Position numbers and translations under genes: made by a program. This document shows, piece by piece, positions 8,403 to 18,590 of a stretch of DNA of 64,000 bases. The notes below the pieces were generated by a model. The model saw only the letters and a program-made list of their open reading frames with translations. It ran no database searches and was not told the DNA's origin. Origin of the DNA: DASXUL01 sp036504855. GTDB lineage: Bacteria; Armatimonadota; DTGP01; JAKQQT01. The stretch spans positions 1 through 64,000 of the forward strand of contig DASXUL010000075.1 of NCBI GenBank assembly GCA_036504855.1. The letters are read 5' to 3'. The first letter of the stretch is position 1; each line of letters starts with the position of its first letter.

Positions 8403-11400
8403 ATGAACAGACGCCTCGCCCTTCGGTGGGCTCTGGCCTTCACCGCGATGCTAGCGCTCGCGTTGGGGCCAACCTTCCGGGCCCGGGCCCAGTCCAACCT
8501 GGCCCTCGGCAAGCCGGCGTTCGCCTCATGGAATAACCCCGTTTCCGGTAACGGCACGGACATGACGGCCTACGCGACCGATAACCTGTACAACACGGAG
8601 TGGAACAACACTGGCTCCGCCAGCAAGCCCAACGACAAATTGGGCGTGGACCTCGGGTCCGTTAAGCCGTTCCGCTACCTGCGAATCAACTGGGGCGCCG
8701 CCCGCGCCACCGCGTTCACTGTCGAAGTTGCAGACGATGTGGACCTGGACCCCAACTCCTTCACCTACGGCGAATCCTTAAGCTGGACGACCGTCTACAC
8801 GCGAGACGAGAACGCCGACCCGCAGGTCAACGCCCCGGCCAACACTGGCAATGACGTTATCGACCTGTGGAAGGATGGCAACCTCACCTCTCTGTCGCAC
8901 CGCGTCATCCGCATCAACGCCACCGCGAGCTCCGACACCACCAACCTGACGTTCAATATCACCGAACTCGGCGTGTACGCAACGCTGCCTTCCGTCTCCG
9001 GCGTCGCCAAGACGTCCGCCGGAACCGGCATTCCCGACACCCTGTTCGAGCTCGTCGGCCCGGCCGCCGTCGCCGGCGGTCCGCCCAGTTCCACCCAGAA
9101 GGTGAAGTCCAGCGCCAACGGCGCCTACGCCTTCACGGGCCTCTACGACGGCACGTACACCCTACTCGGCATCCCGATGGGCAAGTTCGCGCCCGTCACC
9201 ACCACGGTGACCTTGGCTGGAGCGAACGTGACCCAGGACGTGACGTTTGCCACGCCTGTCCTCAACACTATCGCCAACACGGCTCCACTGCCCGGTTTCA
9301 GCTACGACAACATCGCCGCCGCCGGTGAATCCAAGGGCGGCAACTTCACTTCCGGCGGTCTCGCGCTTCCGGTCGATGAGCTGCCCCTGCAGCCCGCCGG
9401 CGCCGCAGTGTGGACCACGGGCGATCCCAATGCCTTCCGCGCTCCCGGCACGGACGAAGTCTTCGGCCCGGGCGCTCTGTTGCCCGCCGGCCTGCACTTC
9501 TACCTGCCGCCGTACGGCACAGGCCTGAATAACGTCGTCTTCGCGGAGAACGTCACCGTTCCCGTTCCGGCGGCTCACTACACGGCCCTCTACATCCTTC
9601 AGTCCGGCGCGGATGGCGCGTTCAATCTGCCGGCCACGCTGACCTACTCCGACGGCTCCACCCAACGGGTGACGACGGTCGCCGGTTCCACCACCTACAC
9701 CTTCACGGACGGTCCGAACGGCGCCGGCGACGACGAGATCGACGCCGTCCTGATGGACAAGCGGTACACCACAGCCGACGGCGTTGCCCAGAAGGAAACC
9801 TCGAGCTACAGGATTCACCTGCACTGGATCGTCGCGGACTCCACCAAGATCCTCAGCTCTGTGAGCTTCGGCGCGGGATCCGGCAATGGAACCACCGCCA
9901 AGGCCGCCCTCTACGGGTGGTCCGGCGACACGCTGGAGACGCCTCCGGCCGTTGGCACGATCCACGGGACCATCAAGTCCCCAACCGGCGCTCCCGTGAA
10001 GAACGCCAACGTTACGGTGTTGGGCGACTACCGCCTTACCACAGATGCTACGGGCGTCTATTCCTACTCCGGCCTGCCGACGGGATCCTACGTGATCACC
10101 GCCAACAAGCCCGCGAACTACCCGGTAACCTCGGTCACCGTGTCCCTCCCGGCTGGCGGCAACGTCACCCAGGATATCCAGTTCCCGAACCCGATCCCGG
10201 TCATCACCGACGCGCTCACCAGCCCGAACCTGGATGAGGTGTCCAACGACGATCCGGCCGCCACCGCCACCAACCCCGGCCTGTACGCGGACTTCAGCGC
10301 TACTTCGTACGGCTTCGGCAGCGAGTTCATGCCGAAGGGTCGCTGGAACCCCACCATGGGGAACCCGGCCGCCGATCCGGATCACCACAACGGCCGCAGC
10401 GTTCCGAACTGGGAAGCCGCCGCCGGCGCTCCCGAAGCCCTGACCTTTGACTTCGGCGACCCGACCCTCAGCAGTCCGGTTCCCCCGGGATACGATGGTT
10501 ACCCGCAGGGCGGCGTGCCGAACATGGCATGCCTCCACGACTTCGAGATCCTCGCCCCGCAGACCAGGGTCCAGAACGCCTACATGGCGGTCACCGGCCT
10601 GGACGGCGCCATCAACATGACGGTGACGCTCAACTACGTCGACGGAACCAGCGAAGTCAAGACGGTTAACGTCTCGGACTGGTACGGTTCTCCCTCCTCC
10701 AACGAGCTGCCGTATGTCGTGATGCACGGCCGTCATACCTTCGACACGGGCAAGACCCCGCCGTGGGAAGACGGAGTCGGCGACACGACCCACGCGCCGG
10801 CCAACATCTTCATCAAGGCCCTCGTGATCCCGTGCAACTCCAACAAGGTGTTGCATGACATCACGTTCGACCATGGCGATCAGACGAACCTCTACCCCAT
10901 CGTTTCCGCGATCTCCTGGGAGACCGTCGATACCCCGCAGGCCAGCAGCGACGTTCGCGTCACTGTGAAGACCAACGGCGGCGCGGCCGCCGCCGGAGCG
11001 TGGGTGGCCTGGGGTCCCTACAGCGCCAAGGCTGACGCCTCCGGCATCGCCGTCTTCAAGGGCGTCGCCGCGGGCACGTCCATGGACATCACCGCCTTCC
11101 TCTACGGCGTTACGAAAGCTGGCGTCGCGGCGGCCCACATCGTGCCGGCGGGCATGAAGCTGCCGAGCCCCGATGAGGTTACCATCACCCTGCCGGCCGA
11201 CGCGCCGATCTTCGTCTACCTGCCGCTTGCCTACGACTTCGACATGATCTCGATGAGCGACAACGCCGGCGACTACAAGGGCGCCGCCGACAACGACAGC
11301 GGCTTCAACGGCGACCTGATGCCGCCGTCCGACGCGCTGATCCCCACTAACCTCACCAACAACGGCCATCTCTGGATGCCGCGCAAGGAGATGTTCTACG

Positions 11401-13178
11401 ACAACGTTCAGCGCATGAACAACCAGGTCTGGAACGTCGTCCCCGGCCATTACTCCAACCTCTCGTTCCTGGTCACCGGCCAGGGCGTGGGCAACTGGCC
11501 TTACTCCCGCTACAGCCATGTGACGTTGTACTACGCCGATGGCACGAGCGAGCAGATCCAGGTAGCCAACCGCGACTGGGTGGGCAACTACACGGGCGGC
11601 AATACCTCCACAAACGGCAATAACGCGGGCCAGCGCGGCGCGTTCTACCGCGAACTGCCGGCTGTTCCGGCCCCCGATCCGCAGACGATCGGCCTGAACA
11701 TCCGATCGCGCCGGAACGGCGGAAGTGACGAGAACGGCAGCAACCGTCCCGTCGACTCCACAGCCGCGTTCATCCAGGTGCTCGTTCCGGTTAACGGCGC
11801 CAAGAAGCTGACGAAGATCGTCTGGCCGCCGCAGCTCACCAGCGGCGCCAGCGACTGGAACCAGAACGACTTCTCTATCCTCGCCGCCACTCTGGAGGCG
11901 ATCGACATGGATGCCTCCGCGACGATCACCGGCCGCGTGGTGGGTCAGCCTCTGGGCGCCGCCGCCGCGGGCGGCATCAAGCGCGCCAAGGTCATCGCCG
12001 ACGATGCCCATATGGCGTTCACGAACGCCGACGGCACCTTCACCCTGACCCAGGTCCCCGTGGGAACCACCTCGCTGAAGGTGATCCCGCTGGGCACCGG
12101 CATCCTCACCAAGACCTTCCCCGTGACGATCGCCGCGGGCGCGAACGCCGTGGGCGACCTCACGATGAATAACCCGCAGCGTTACATCTACGCTGTGCTC
12201 GGCGCCTCCAACGCCGAGAACGGTCTGCACCTCATCAGCGGCACGCCAACTCCGTACGCGAAAGATGGCAACCGCCCGTCGAACAGGACCAACCGCCCGA
12301 TCGCCGGAACCTCGCCGATCACCATCGGCGGCAAGACCGCTCGCCAGAACCGCGTGAGCAACTCGGACCCGGCCAGCGACCACTACTACTTCAGCGTTGA
12401 TCCGGGCTGGCTGTGGCACGGCATCATGGGCGACCCCGGCACCCTGCCGATCGTCTCCGCCGATGGCACGTCCGTCATCACCCCAGGCACGCCGGGCACT
12501 GGCCCGGGCCTCGACCTCTCCACCTTCGTGGTCGCCCCTGCGGCTCCCACCACGGGCGCCTGGAAGCTTGCCCCGAAGGTCTACATGTTCATCGAGTACT
12601 TCGATAACGCCCGGTCCGGCCAGACCGATGACGTCTTCTACCTGGCCTACAACAAGCTGGAGCCGTGGGTCCACAACTCCGCCGCGTCGTCCTGGAACAT
12701 TCCGGGCGGCGGCGTCGGCAGCGCCGTGGGCACCCGCATGACTAACGACGAGTCCACCGTCCGCATCAAAAACGCGGCCGGGACCGGCACCGACCAGTTG
12801 AACGTCGTCAAGGGTTCCACCAACACATGGAAGTGGTTCACCTACGAGCTGAACCCCGTTCAGAACTCCAACCCGGTGGCCAACAACCTCGCCTACGATG
12901 CCTTCGGCTGCTACGCCAGCAACCAGGGCGGCGGCGACTTCAAGCTGGACTCCTGGTACAAGACCAACGACAATCCTGACGTCATCCGCACCGTGATCAT
13001 CTCGCTGGACCCGACGATGCCGACGCTGCCCGCCACCCCGTCCGCCAAGGACGCTCTGCGGATCTCCGCCGGATTGACGGCCGCAACCTCCGAGCTGATG
13101 GGCGTTGACAACGTCAACGGCGACGGCAAGGTCACCATCCAGGACGCCATCACCCTTGCCAAGCAGGGGCTTCTGTAA
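8403..13178 (+). CDS. Very large secreted multidomain protein with dockerin-like end
   Basis: The protein has 1591 residues. ATG 8403 is preceded by GAAAGGA, and the N-terminus is a signal peptide ending near FRARAQ. Residues of about 32-195 look like a discoidin (F5/8 type C)-like module (NLALGKPAFASWNN and KLGVDLGSVKPFRYLRINW). At least four carboxypeptidase-regulatory-like beta-sandwich segments follow (for example TIHGTIKSPTGAPVKNANV and ITGRVVGQPLGA), alternating with a repeated region containing LTYSDGSTQRV, LNYVDGTSEVKTVNVSDW and LYYADGTSEQIQVANRDW. The last 55 residues resemble a dockerin (NVNGDGKVTIQDAITLAKQGLL). No catalytic site is evident, so it is likely a carbohydrate-binding surface or scaffold protein. 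A terminator follows. Confidence 0.82.
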   Translation: MNRRLALRWALAFTAMLALALGPTFRARAQSNLALGKPAFASWNNPVSGNGTDMTAYATDNLYNTEWNNTGSASKPNDKLGVDLGSVKPFRYLRINWGAARATAFTVEVADDVDLDPNSFTYGESLSWTTVYTRDENADPQVNAPANTGNDVIDLWKDGNLTSLSHRVIRINATASSDTTNLTFNITELGVYATLPSVSGVAKTSAGTGIPDTLFELVGPAAVAGGPPSSTQKVKSSANGAYAFTGLYDGTYTLLGIPMGKFAPVTTTVTLAGANVTQDVTFATPVLNTIANTAPLPGFSYDNIAAAGESKGGNFTSGGLALPVDELPLQPAGAAVWTTGDPNAFRAPGTDEVFGPGALLPAGLHFYLPPYGTGLNNVVFAENVTVPVPAAHYTALYILQSGADGAFNLPATLTYSDGSTQRVTTVAGSTTYTFTDGPNGAGDDEIDAVLMDKRYTTADGVAQKETSSYRIHLHWIVADSTKILSSVSFGAGSGNGTTAKAALYGWSGDTLETPPAVGTIHGTIKSPTGAPVKNANVTVLGDYRLTTDATGVYSYSGLPTGSYVITANKPANYPVTSVTVSLPAGGNVTQDIQFPNPIPVITDALTSPNLDEVSNDDPAATATNPGLYADFSATSYGFGSEFMPKGRWNPTMGNPAADPDHHNGRSVPNWEAAAGAPEALTFDFGDPTLSSPVPPGYDGYPQGGVPNMACLHDFEILAPQTRVQNAYMAVTGLDGAINMTVTLNYVDGTSEVKTVNVSDWYGSPSSNELPYVVMHGRHTFDTGKTPPWEDGVGDTTHAPANIFIKALVIPCNSNKVLHDITFDHGDQTNLYPIVSAISWETVDTPQASSDVRVTVKTNGGAAAAGAWVAWGPYSAKADASGIAVFKGVAAGTSMDITAFLYGVTKAGVAAAHIVPAGMKLPSPDEVTITLPADAPIFVYLPLAYDFDMISMSDNAGDYKGAADNDSGFNGDLMPPSDALIPTNLTNNGHLWMPRKEMFYDNVQRMNNQVWNVVPGHYSNLSFLVTGQGVGNWPYSRYSHVTLYYADGTSEQIQVANRDWVGNYTGGNTSTNGNNAGQRGAFYRELPAVPAPDPQTIGLNIRSRRNGGSDENGSNRPVDSTAAFIQVLVPVNGAKKLTKIVWPPQLTSGASDWNQNDFSILAATLEAIDMDASATITGRVVGQPLGAAAAGGIKRAKVIADDAHMAFTNADGTFTLTQVPVGTTSLKVIPLGTGILTKTFPVTIAAGANAVGDLTMNNPQRYIYAVLGASNAENGLHLISGTPTPYAKDGNRPSNRTNRPIAGTSPITIGGKTARQNRVSNSDPASDHYYFSVDPGWLWHGIMGDPGTLPIVSADGTSVITPGTPGTGPGLDLSTFVVAPAAPTTGAWKLAPKVYMFIEYFDNARSGQTDDVFYLAYNKLEPWVHNSAASSWNIPGGGVGSAVGTRMTNDESTVRIKNAAGTGTDQLNVVKGSTNTWKWFTYELNPVQNSNPVANNLAYDAFGCYASNQGGGDFKLDSWYKTNDNPDVIRTVIISLDPTMPTLPATPSAKDALRISAGLTAATSELMGVDNVNGDGKVTIQDAITLAKQGLL

Positions 13179-13187
13179 ACCCAACGC

Positions 13188-13220
13188 GCTTCTCCCTCGT
13201 CTGGCAGGACGAGGAGAAGC
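13188..13220 (+). terminator. Hairpin terminator after the large secreted protein
   Basis: GCTTCTCC(C)TCGTC and GACGAGGAGAAGC form a near-perfect stem with a six-base loop, ten bases after the stop codon. There is no long U run. Confidence 0.7.
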
Positions 13221-13268
13221 CCTTATCCAACCCTGGCTCGGCTAAGATGTTCGAGCCACGATTCCGCA

Positions 13269-13299
13269 CCGTTCCGCCGGCGATGGGCCGGCGGAACGG
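13269..13299. repeat. Perfect 13-bp stem-loop upstream of pseudopilin
   Basis: CCGTTCCGCCGGC and GCCGGCGGAACGG flank the loop GATGG. The hairpin sits in the 260-bp gap ahead of the pseudopilin gene, where it could act as a leader structure or second terminator. No known riboswitch motif is seen in this gap. Confidence 0.6.
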
Positions 13300-13438
13300 G
13301 AGCGGACCAATCAGAACCAGCACCGGGCGCGTAACCGCCCCACGAGATCTCGCCCCCCGGCGGGCGATGAGAGAAAGATTGCTTACCGCATACCCTACCC
13401 GCTTGGGCGTGTATCGCGATGGTGCGGAGTATAAACCT

Positions 13439-14266
13439 ATGAAAAAGCGAGGCTTCACGCTGATCGAGCTGTTGGTGGTCATCGCCATCATCGCGATCTT
13501 GGCGGCCATTCTGTTCCCTGTATTTGCTAAGGCCCGTGACCGGGCCATGCTGAGCACCTGCTTGTCCAACAACAAGCAGCTCGGCACCGCGTTCGCCATG
13601 TATCTCGGCGATACGGATAGTAGAGAGCCGTTCTGGGCCGACGGCAACAGACCGCCGGCGCCCTTCACAACCATTACCCACGCGGACGGCTCCACGGAGA
13701 CCCCCTCTCGCACCACCTGGGACGTGTACATCTGGAGGTACGTGAACAATAAGACCGTGTTCACTTGTCCGAAGAACACGTCGAAGTGGGGCAAGGCTCT
13801 GGGCGGCACCGCCAACCCGATCCGCTCATATTCCTTCCCGCAGAACATCAACGGCATTCTGGTGGGCCGCATCAAGAACCCCGCCAAGACCGTTCAGCTC
13901 TTTGAGAAGGGCTCCGAGGTTTGCGGTGTAACCTCCGACGCGCCTGGCGAGTATTTCGGCCAGACCGTCAGCGGCTATACGGATATCACCAAGTCCAGCG
14001 CCAACGAGGCCGACTGGAAGCTGTTCCACGGACGCGGCAAAGTGTTCCTCTTTGTGGACGGGCACGTCGCCTGGTATCCGGTTTGGACGAGCAAGACAGC
14101 GTTCAACAACGATAACCCGTTCGGCTACTACTTCCCGAACTCCGGCGCCTCCGGCGGCTGGCCGAAGGGCGCTGCCGGCATGGGCTACTGCGGCCCGCTG
14201 GACAGCCTGCACGCCGGCGACGCAGCAAGCGGTCCTTCCGAGCCTGGCGCCAACCTGCCCGACTAA
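13439..14266 (+). CDS. Pseudopilin-like secreted protein (prepilin leader, H-X9-DG)
   Basis: The protein has 275 residues from ATG 13439. The N-terminus MKKRG|FTLIE is a type IV prepilin peptidase site (Gly -1, Phe +1, Glu +5), followed by a hydrophobic helix ending in the FPVFAKARDRA region. The C-terminal part holds FHGRGKVFLFVDGHV, which fits the H-X9-DG signature of the large family of pseudopilin-like proteins in Armatimonadota and Planctomycetota. The function is not known. It is probably processed by a prepilin peptidase and assembled or exported by a type II secretion or type IV pilus machine encoded elsewhere. A strong terminator follows. Confidence 0.88.
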   Translation: MKKRGFTLIELLVVIAIIAILAAILFPVFAKARDRAMLSTCLSNNKQLGTAFAMYLGDTDSREPFWADGNRPPAPFTTITHADGSTETPSRTTWDVYIWRYVNNKTVFTCPKNTSKWGKALGGTANPIRSYSFPQNINGILVGRIKNPAKTVQLFEKGSEVCGVTSDAPGEYFGQTVSGYTDITKSSANEADWKLFHGRGKVFLFVDGHVAWYPVWTSKTAFNNDNPFGYYFPNSGASGGWPKGAAGMGYCGPLDSLHAGDAASGPSEPGANLPD

Positions 14267-14290
14267 ACAGCGGTCTGGAATGCGCAAAGA

Positions 14291-14320
14291 AAGCCCCCGG
14301 CCATCTGGCCGGGGGCTTTT
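14291..14320 (+). terminator. Rho-independent terminator
   Basis: AAGCCCCCGGCC and GGCCGGGGGCTTTT form a 12-bp GC-rich stem with an ATCT loop and a short T run, after the pseudopilin gene. It also faces the convergent araD stop at 14339, so it may serve both. Confidence 0.88.
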
Positions 14321-14338
14321 GTCATGCGGGGCAGGCGG

Positions 14339-15046
14339 CTACGCGGTTTTCTGCCCGTAGTAGGCGCCGGGACCGTGTTTGCGGAGGTAGTGCTTGTCCA
14401 GCAGGTAATCGGGGATGGGGGCTAGCGCAGGGTTCAGGGCCAGGCAGCTCAGCGCCATTTGCGCGATGGTTTCGAGGGTGACGGCCGCCTCCAGCGCCTT
14501 CATCGGCGTTGCGCCCCAGGTGAACGGGCCGTGCTGGGCCACCAACACGCCGGGCGCCTCGGCCGGAACGATGTCGCGCGCGGCGAAGCACTCCAGGATC
14601 ACCTTGCCCGTGTTCGCCTCGTACTCGCCGCGGATCTCTTCCTCGGTGAGGGGGCGGGTTGTGGGAACCGGGCCATGGAACGCATCCGCGTGGGTTGTGC
14701 CAAAACACGGGATATCACGCATCGCCTGCGCGAAGATGGCGGCGTGCACGGAATGGGTGTGCGTAACGCCCCCGATCTCCGGCCAGGCGCGGTAGATCTC
14801 CAGGTGCGTGGGGGTATCGGATGATGGGCGCGCCGCGCCGTCCACCGTCTGTCCGGTGTCCAACGCCAGTACCACGATGTCTTCCGCATGCAGGGCGCTG
14901 TACGGTACGCCGCTGGGCTTGATGGCCATCACGCCCAGCCTCCGGTCCACGCCGCTGGCGTTCCCCCACGTCAAAACGGCGAGGCCGGCGTTGGCCAACC
15001 CCATGTTGGCCTCCCAGACGGACTCCCGCAGGTCTTGATAGGTCAT
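14339..15046 (-). CDS. araD: L-ribulose-5-phosphate 4-epimerase
   Basis: The protein has 235 residues, the normal length for the class II aldolase/AraD family. It interconverts L-ribulose 5-phosphate and D-xylulose 5-phosphate in the cytoplasm. Visible landmarks are TWGNASGVDR (phosphate and substrate binding), IKPSGVPYSAL, the zinc ligands in THTHSVHAAIF, the catalytic-loop region THADAFHGPVP, and a third-His region LVAQHGPFTWG. An AGAGG ribosome site precedes ATG 15046. It is the last gene of a minus-strand operon after the isomerase and kinase, and feeds the pentose phosphate pathway. Confidence 0.95.
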   Translation of the reverse strand: MTYQDLRESVWEANMGLANAGLAVLTWGNASGVDRRLGVMAIKPSGVPYSALHAEDIVVLALDTGQTVDGAARPSSDTPTHLEIYRAWPEIGGVTHTHSVHAAIFAQAMRDIPCFGTTHADAFHGPVPTTRPLTEEEIRGEYEANTGKVILECFAARDIVPAEAPGVLVAQHGPFTWGATPMKALEAAVTLETIAQMALSCLALNPALAPIPDYLLDKHYLRKHGPGAYYGQKTA

Positions 15047-15067
15047 ATGGATACCTCTAGCATAGAC

Positions 15068-15175
15068 CGCCTGGCCGTGAACGGCCGGCTCAGGGGACTA
15101 ACGGCGCCTCCGCGCCGTGCGGTCAGGGCGCGAAGGCGCCCTTGGCTCACTGAGCCGGCCCCTCGGGGCCAGGCG
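15068..15175. repeat. 108-bp imperfect palindrome between araB and araD
   Basis: CGCCTGGCC...GGCCGGCTCAG (15068-15093) pairs with CTGAGCCGGCC...GGCCAGGCG (15150-15175). Smaller hairpins built of GGCGCC-type sequence lie between the arms. The element fills most of the araB-araD gap and could be an intra-operon processing site or a REP-like mobile repeat. Confidence 0.6.
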
Positions 15176-15191
15176 ATGGTTCCGCAACTGC

Positions 15192-16871
15192 TCAGGCCCT
15201 CGCCTCGTCGCGAATGGCAAGGAGGTCTTTCATCACGTTGCTGAGGTCGGCGGTGTGGCCGGCGATGCCGAAGGCGTCGTGAAGCTGGCGGTACAGGGCG
15301 TAGAGGCGGTTGTAGACGGCGGCGTTTGCCGGGATGGGCGTGTAGGATGCATCTCTCACGCCGGTCATGGCGGCCACGGCTTCCCCGAAGGAAGCGTGTC
15401 CGCCCCGCTCCGGCCCGGCCACAACGGAGGCGGCGATGGCGGAGCCGAGGGCGCATGTTTGGTCGCTGCGGCTCACCAGCATGGGGCGGCCCAGGATGTC
15501 GGCGTAGATCTGCATCACCGTGGGGTTCTTCGCCGCGATGCCGCCGCAGTTGATCACGCGTTCGGCCTTCACCCCGTACTCCTCCAGCCGCTCCACGATG
15601 GCGCGGGCGCCGAAGGCGGTTGCCTCAACCAGCGCGCGGTAGATCTCGGCGGCCGTGCTGTGCAGGGTAAGCCCCAGGATCAGGCCGGTGAGCCGCTGGT
15701 CCACGAGGATGGTGCGGTTGCCGTTGTGCCAGTCCAGGCTCAGAAGGCCGCTCTCGCCGGGGCTCAGGGCGGCGGCGCCCCTGGTGAGGGCCTCGTGTCC
15801 GCCGGCGCCGGGGCGGATGACGTTCACAAACCAGTTGAAGATATCGCCCACCGCGCTCTGTCCGGCCTCCAACCCGTAGGCCTGGGGCAAGACGGACTCG
15901 GGCACAATGCCGCAGAGGCCGGGGATGTCCGGCAGGTTGGCGCTGAGGGGGGCGACCATGATGTCGCATGTGGATGTGCCCATGATCTTCACGAGGGCAT
16001 CCTCGGCAACGCCGGAGCCGACGGCGCCGAGGTGAGCGTCGAACGCGCCCACGGCCACCGGGATGCCCGCGGGCAGTCCCAGTTTGGCCGCCCACTCTTC
16101 GCTGAGGGTTCCGGCGGCATCGGCAATGGAGTACGTACGGTCCGGCAGGGTTGAGCGTACGCTGGCGAGCCGGGGGTCCACGGAGGCGAGGAAGTCCGCG
16201 TCCGGATAGCCGCCCCACGCCGGGTTCGCCATGGCCTTATGCCCGGCGGCGCAGATGCCGCGGCGCACATCGGTGGAGTTCTGGATGCCGCAGAGGACGG
16301 CGGGGATCCAGTCGGCGCATTCCACCCAGGTATGGGCGGCGTTGAACACGTCGGGCGCCACGCGCGCGCAGTGCAGCAGCTTCGCCCAGAACCATTCGCT
16401 GCTGTAGCGTCCGCCGCACTTGGCGAGGTACTGCGGGCGCGCCTTCTCGGCGGCGGCCGTGATCTCGGCCGCCTCCGCGTGGCTGGTGTGGTCCTTCCAC
16501 AGCCAGGCCATTGCGGCCGGGTGGTGGGCGTAGGACGTCTGGAAGGCCAGAGGACGGTTGACGGCGTCCACCGGGATCGGCGTGCTGCCGGTGGTATCCA
16601 CCCCGATGGCGATTACCTGCTCCGGGGCAAAGCCGGGCCGTTTAGCGGCCTTATGCAGCACGTCGTTGGTGACGGTTTCCGCCCCAGCCAGATAGTCGCC
16701 CGGGTGCTGCCGGGCGAGGTTAGGATCCTGCGGGTCCAGGATGATGCCCGCCTCGCCGTGCGGGTAGTTGAAGACGCTGGTGGCGATTTCCTCACCGGAG
16801 GAAACGTCCACCAGCAGTCCGCGCACCGAATTGGTTCCGTAATCGAGGCCGAGAGTGTAATGGTTGCTCAT
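15192..16871 (-). CDS. araB: Ribulokinase
   Basis: The protein has 559 residues, starting at ATG 16871 (MSNHYTLGLDYGTNS). Upstream in-frame codons only read through a palindromic repeat and are not used. FGGY-type kinase features are present: the N-terminal DYGTNSVRGLLVD phosphate loop, GVDTTGSTPIPVD, KIMGTSTCDIM, and the C-terminal VINCGGIAAKNPTVMQIYADIL ATP-binding segment. The GAFDAHLGAVGSG segment is characteristic of ribulokinases. It phosphorylates L-ribulose with ATP, between the putative isomerase and AraD. The ribosome site is weak. Confidence 0.93.
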   Translation of the reverse strand: MSNHYTLGLDYGTNSVRGLLVDVSSGEEIATSVFNYPHGEAGIILDPQDPNLARQHPGDYLAGAETVTNDVLHKAAKRPGFAPEQVIAIGVDTTGSTPIPVDAVNRPLAFQTSYAHHPAAMAWLWKDHTSHAEAAEITAAAEKARPQYLAKCGGRYSSEWFWAKLLHCARVAPDVFNAAHTWVECADWIPAVLCGIQNSTDVRRGICAAGHKAMANPAWGGYPDADFLASVDPRLASVRSTLPDRTYSIADAAGTLSEEWAAKLGLPAGIPVAVGAFDAHLGAVGSGVAEDALVKIMGTSTCDIMVAPLSANLPDIPGLCGIVPESVLPQAYGLEAGQSAVGDIFNWFVNVIRPGAGGHEALTRGAAALSPGESGLLSLDWHNGNRTILVDQRLTGLILGLTLHSTAAEIYRALVEATAFGARAIVERLEEYGVKAERVINCGGIAAKNPTVMQIYADILGRPMLVSRSDQTCALGSAIAASVVAGPERGGHASFGEAVAAMTGVRDASYTPIPANAAVYNRLYALYRQLHDAFGIAGHTADLSNVMKDLLAIRDEARA

Positions 16872-16959
16872 GATCTTTATGATGCCACGCGGAGTATGGG
16901 GCGTGTCTCGCGGGATGCCGCTGATCCGGCGGCGGCGCGGCGGAGATTGCCTCGATCCG

Positions 16960-17026
16960 TGAGGATACCGCCCTCCCACGTCATTCCGAGCACAGCGAGG
17001 AATGACGTGGGAGGGCGGTATCCTCA
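16960..17026. repeat. Perfect 28-bp-arm palindromic repeat
   Basis: The arm TGAGGATACCGCCCTCCCAC (continuing to GTCATTCC at 16987) is repeated perfectly in inverted orientation at 16999-17026, around the 11-base loop GAGCACAGCGA. The core GTCATTCCGAGC..AGCGAGGAATGAC is a common interspersed palindrome in GC-rich bacterial genomes. It lies between the isomerase and araB and would form a very stable RNA hairpin inside the operon. Confidence 0.85.
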
Positions 17027-17081
17027 AGAGGGAAAAACTCCACCGCCCGCATTGTCCCACATCAATACAACAGGGAACGGA

Positions 17082-18482
<1,401 letters not shown>

Positions 18483-18590
18483 TGTCTGTCTCCTCACGAG
18501 TTGGGAAGGCGTGGGGCCGCATCGGACCCCGCTGATAGTATGTTACATCAAATACATTAGACGGAAGCGAACGCGGCCCGAAACCGGCAG

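Noticed and set aside
9162..13184. 1340-residue open frame on the minus strand opposite the large secreted protein
   Set aside because: It has low-complexity composition, no ribosome site and no motif. The plus strand has a signal peptide and dockerin-like end.
13247..13438. Longer N-terminus for the pseudopilin
   Set aside because: It would read through a 13-bp hairpin and put 64 residues before the prepilin cleavage site. The short leader from 13439 is typical.
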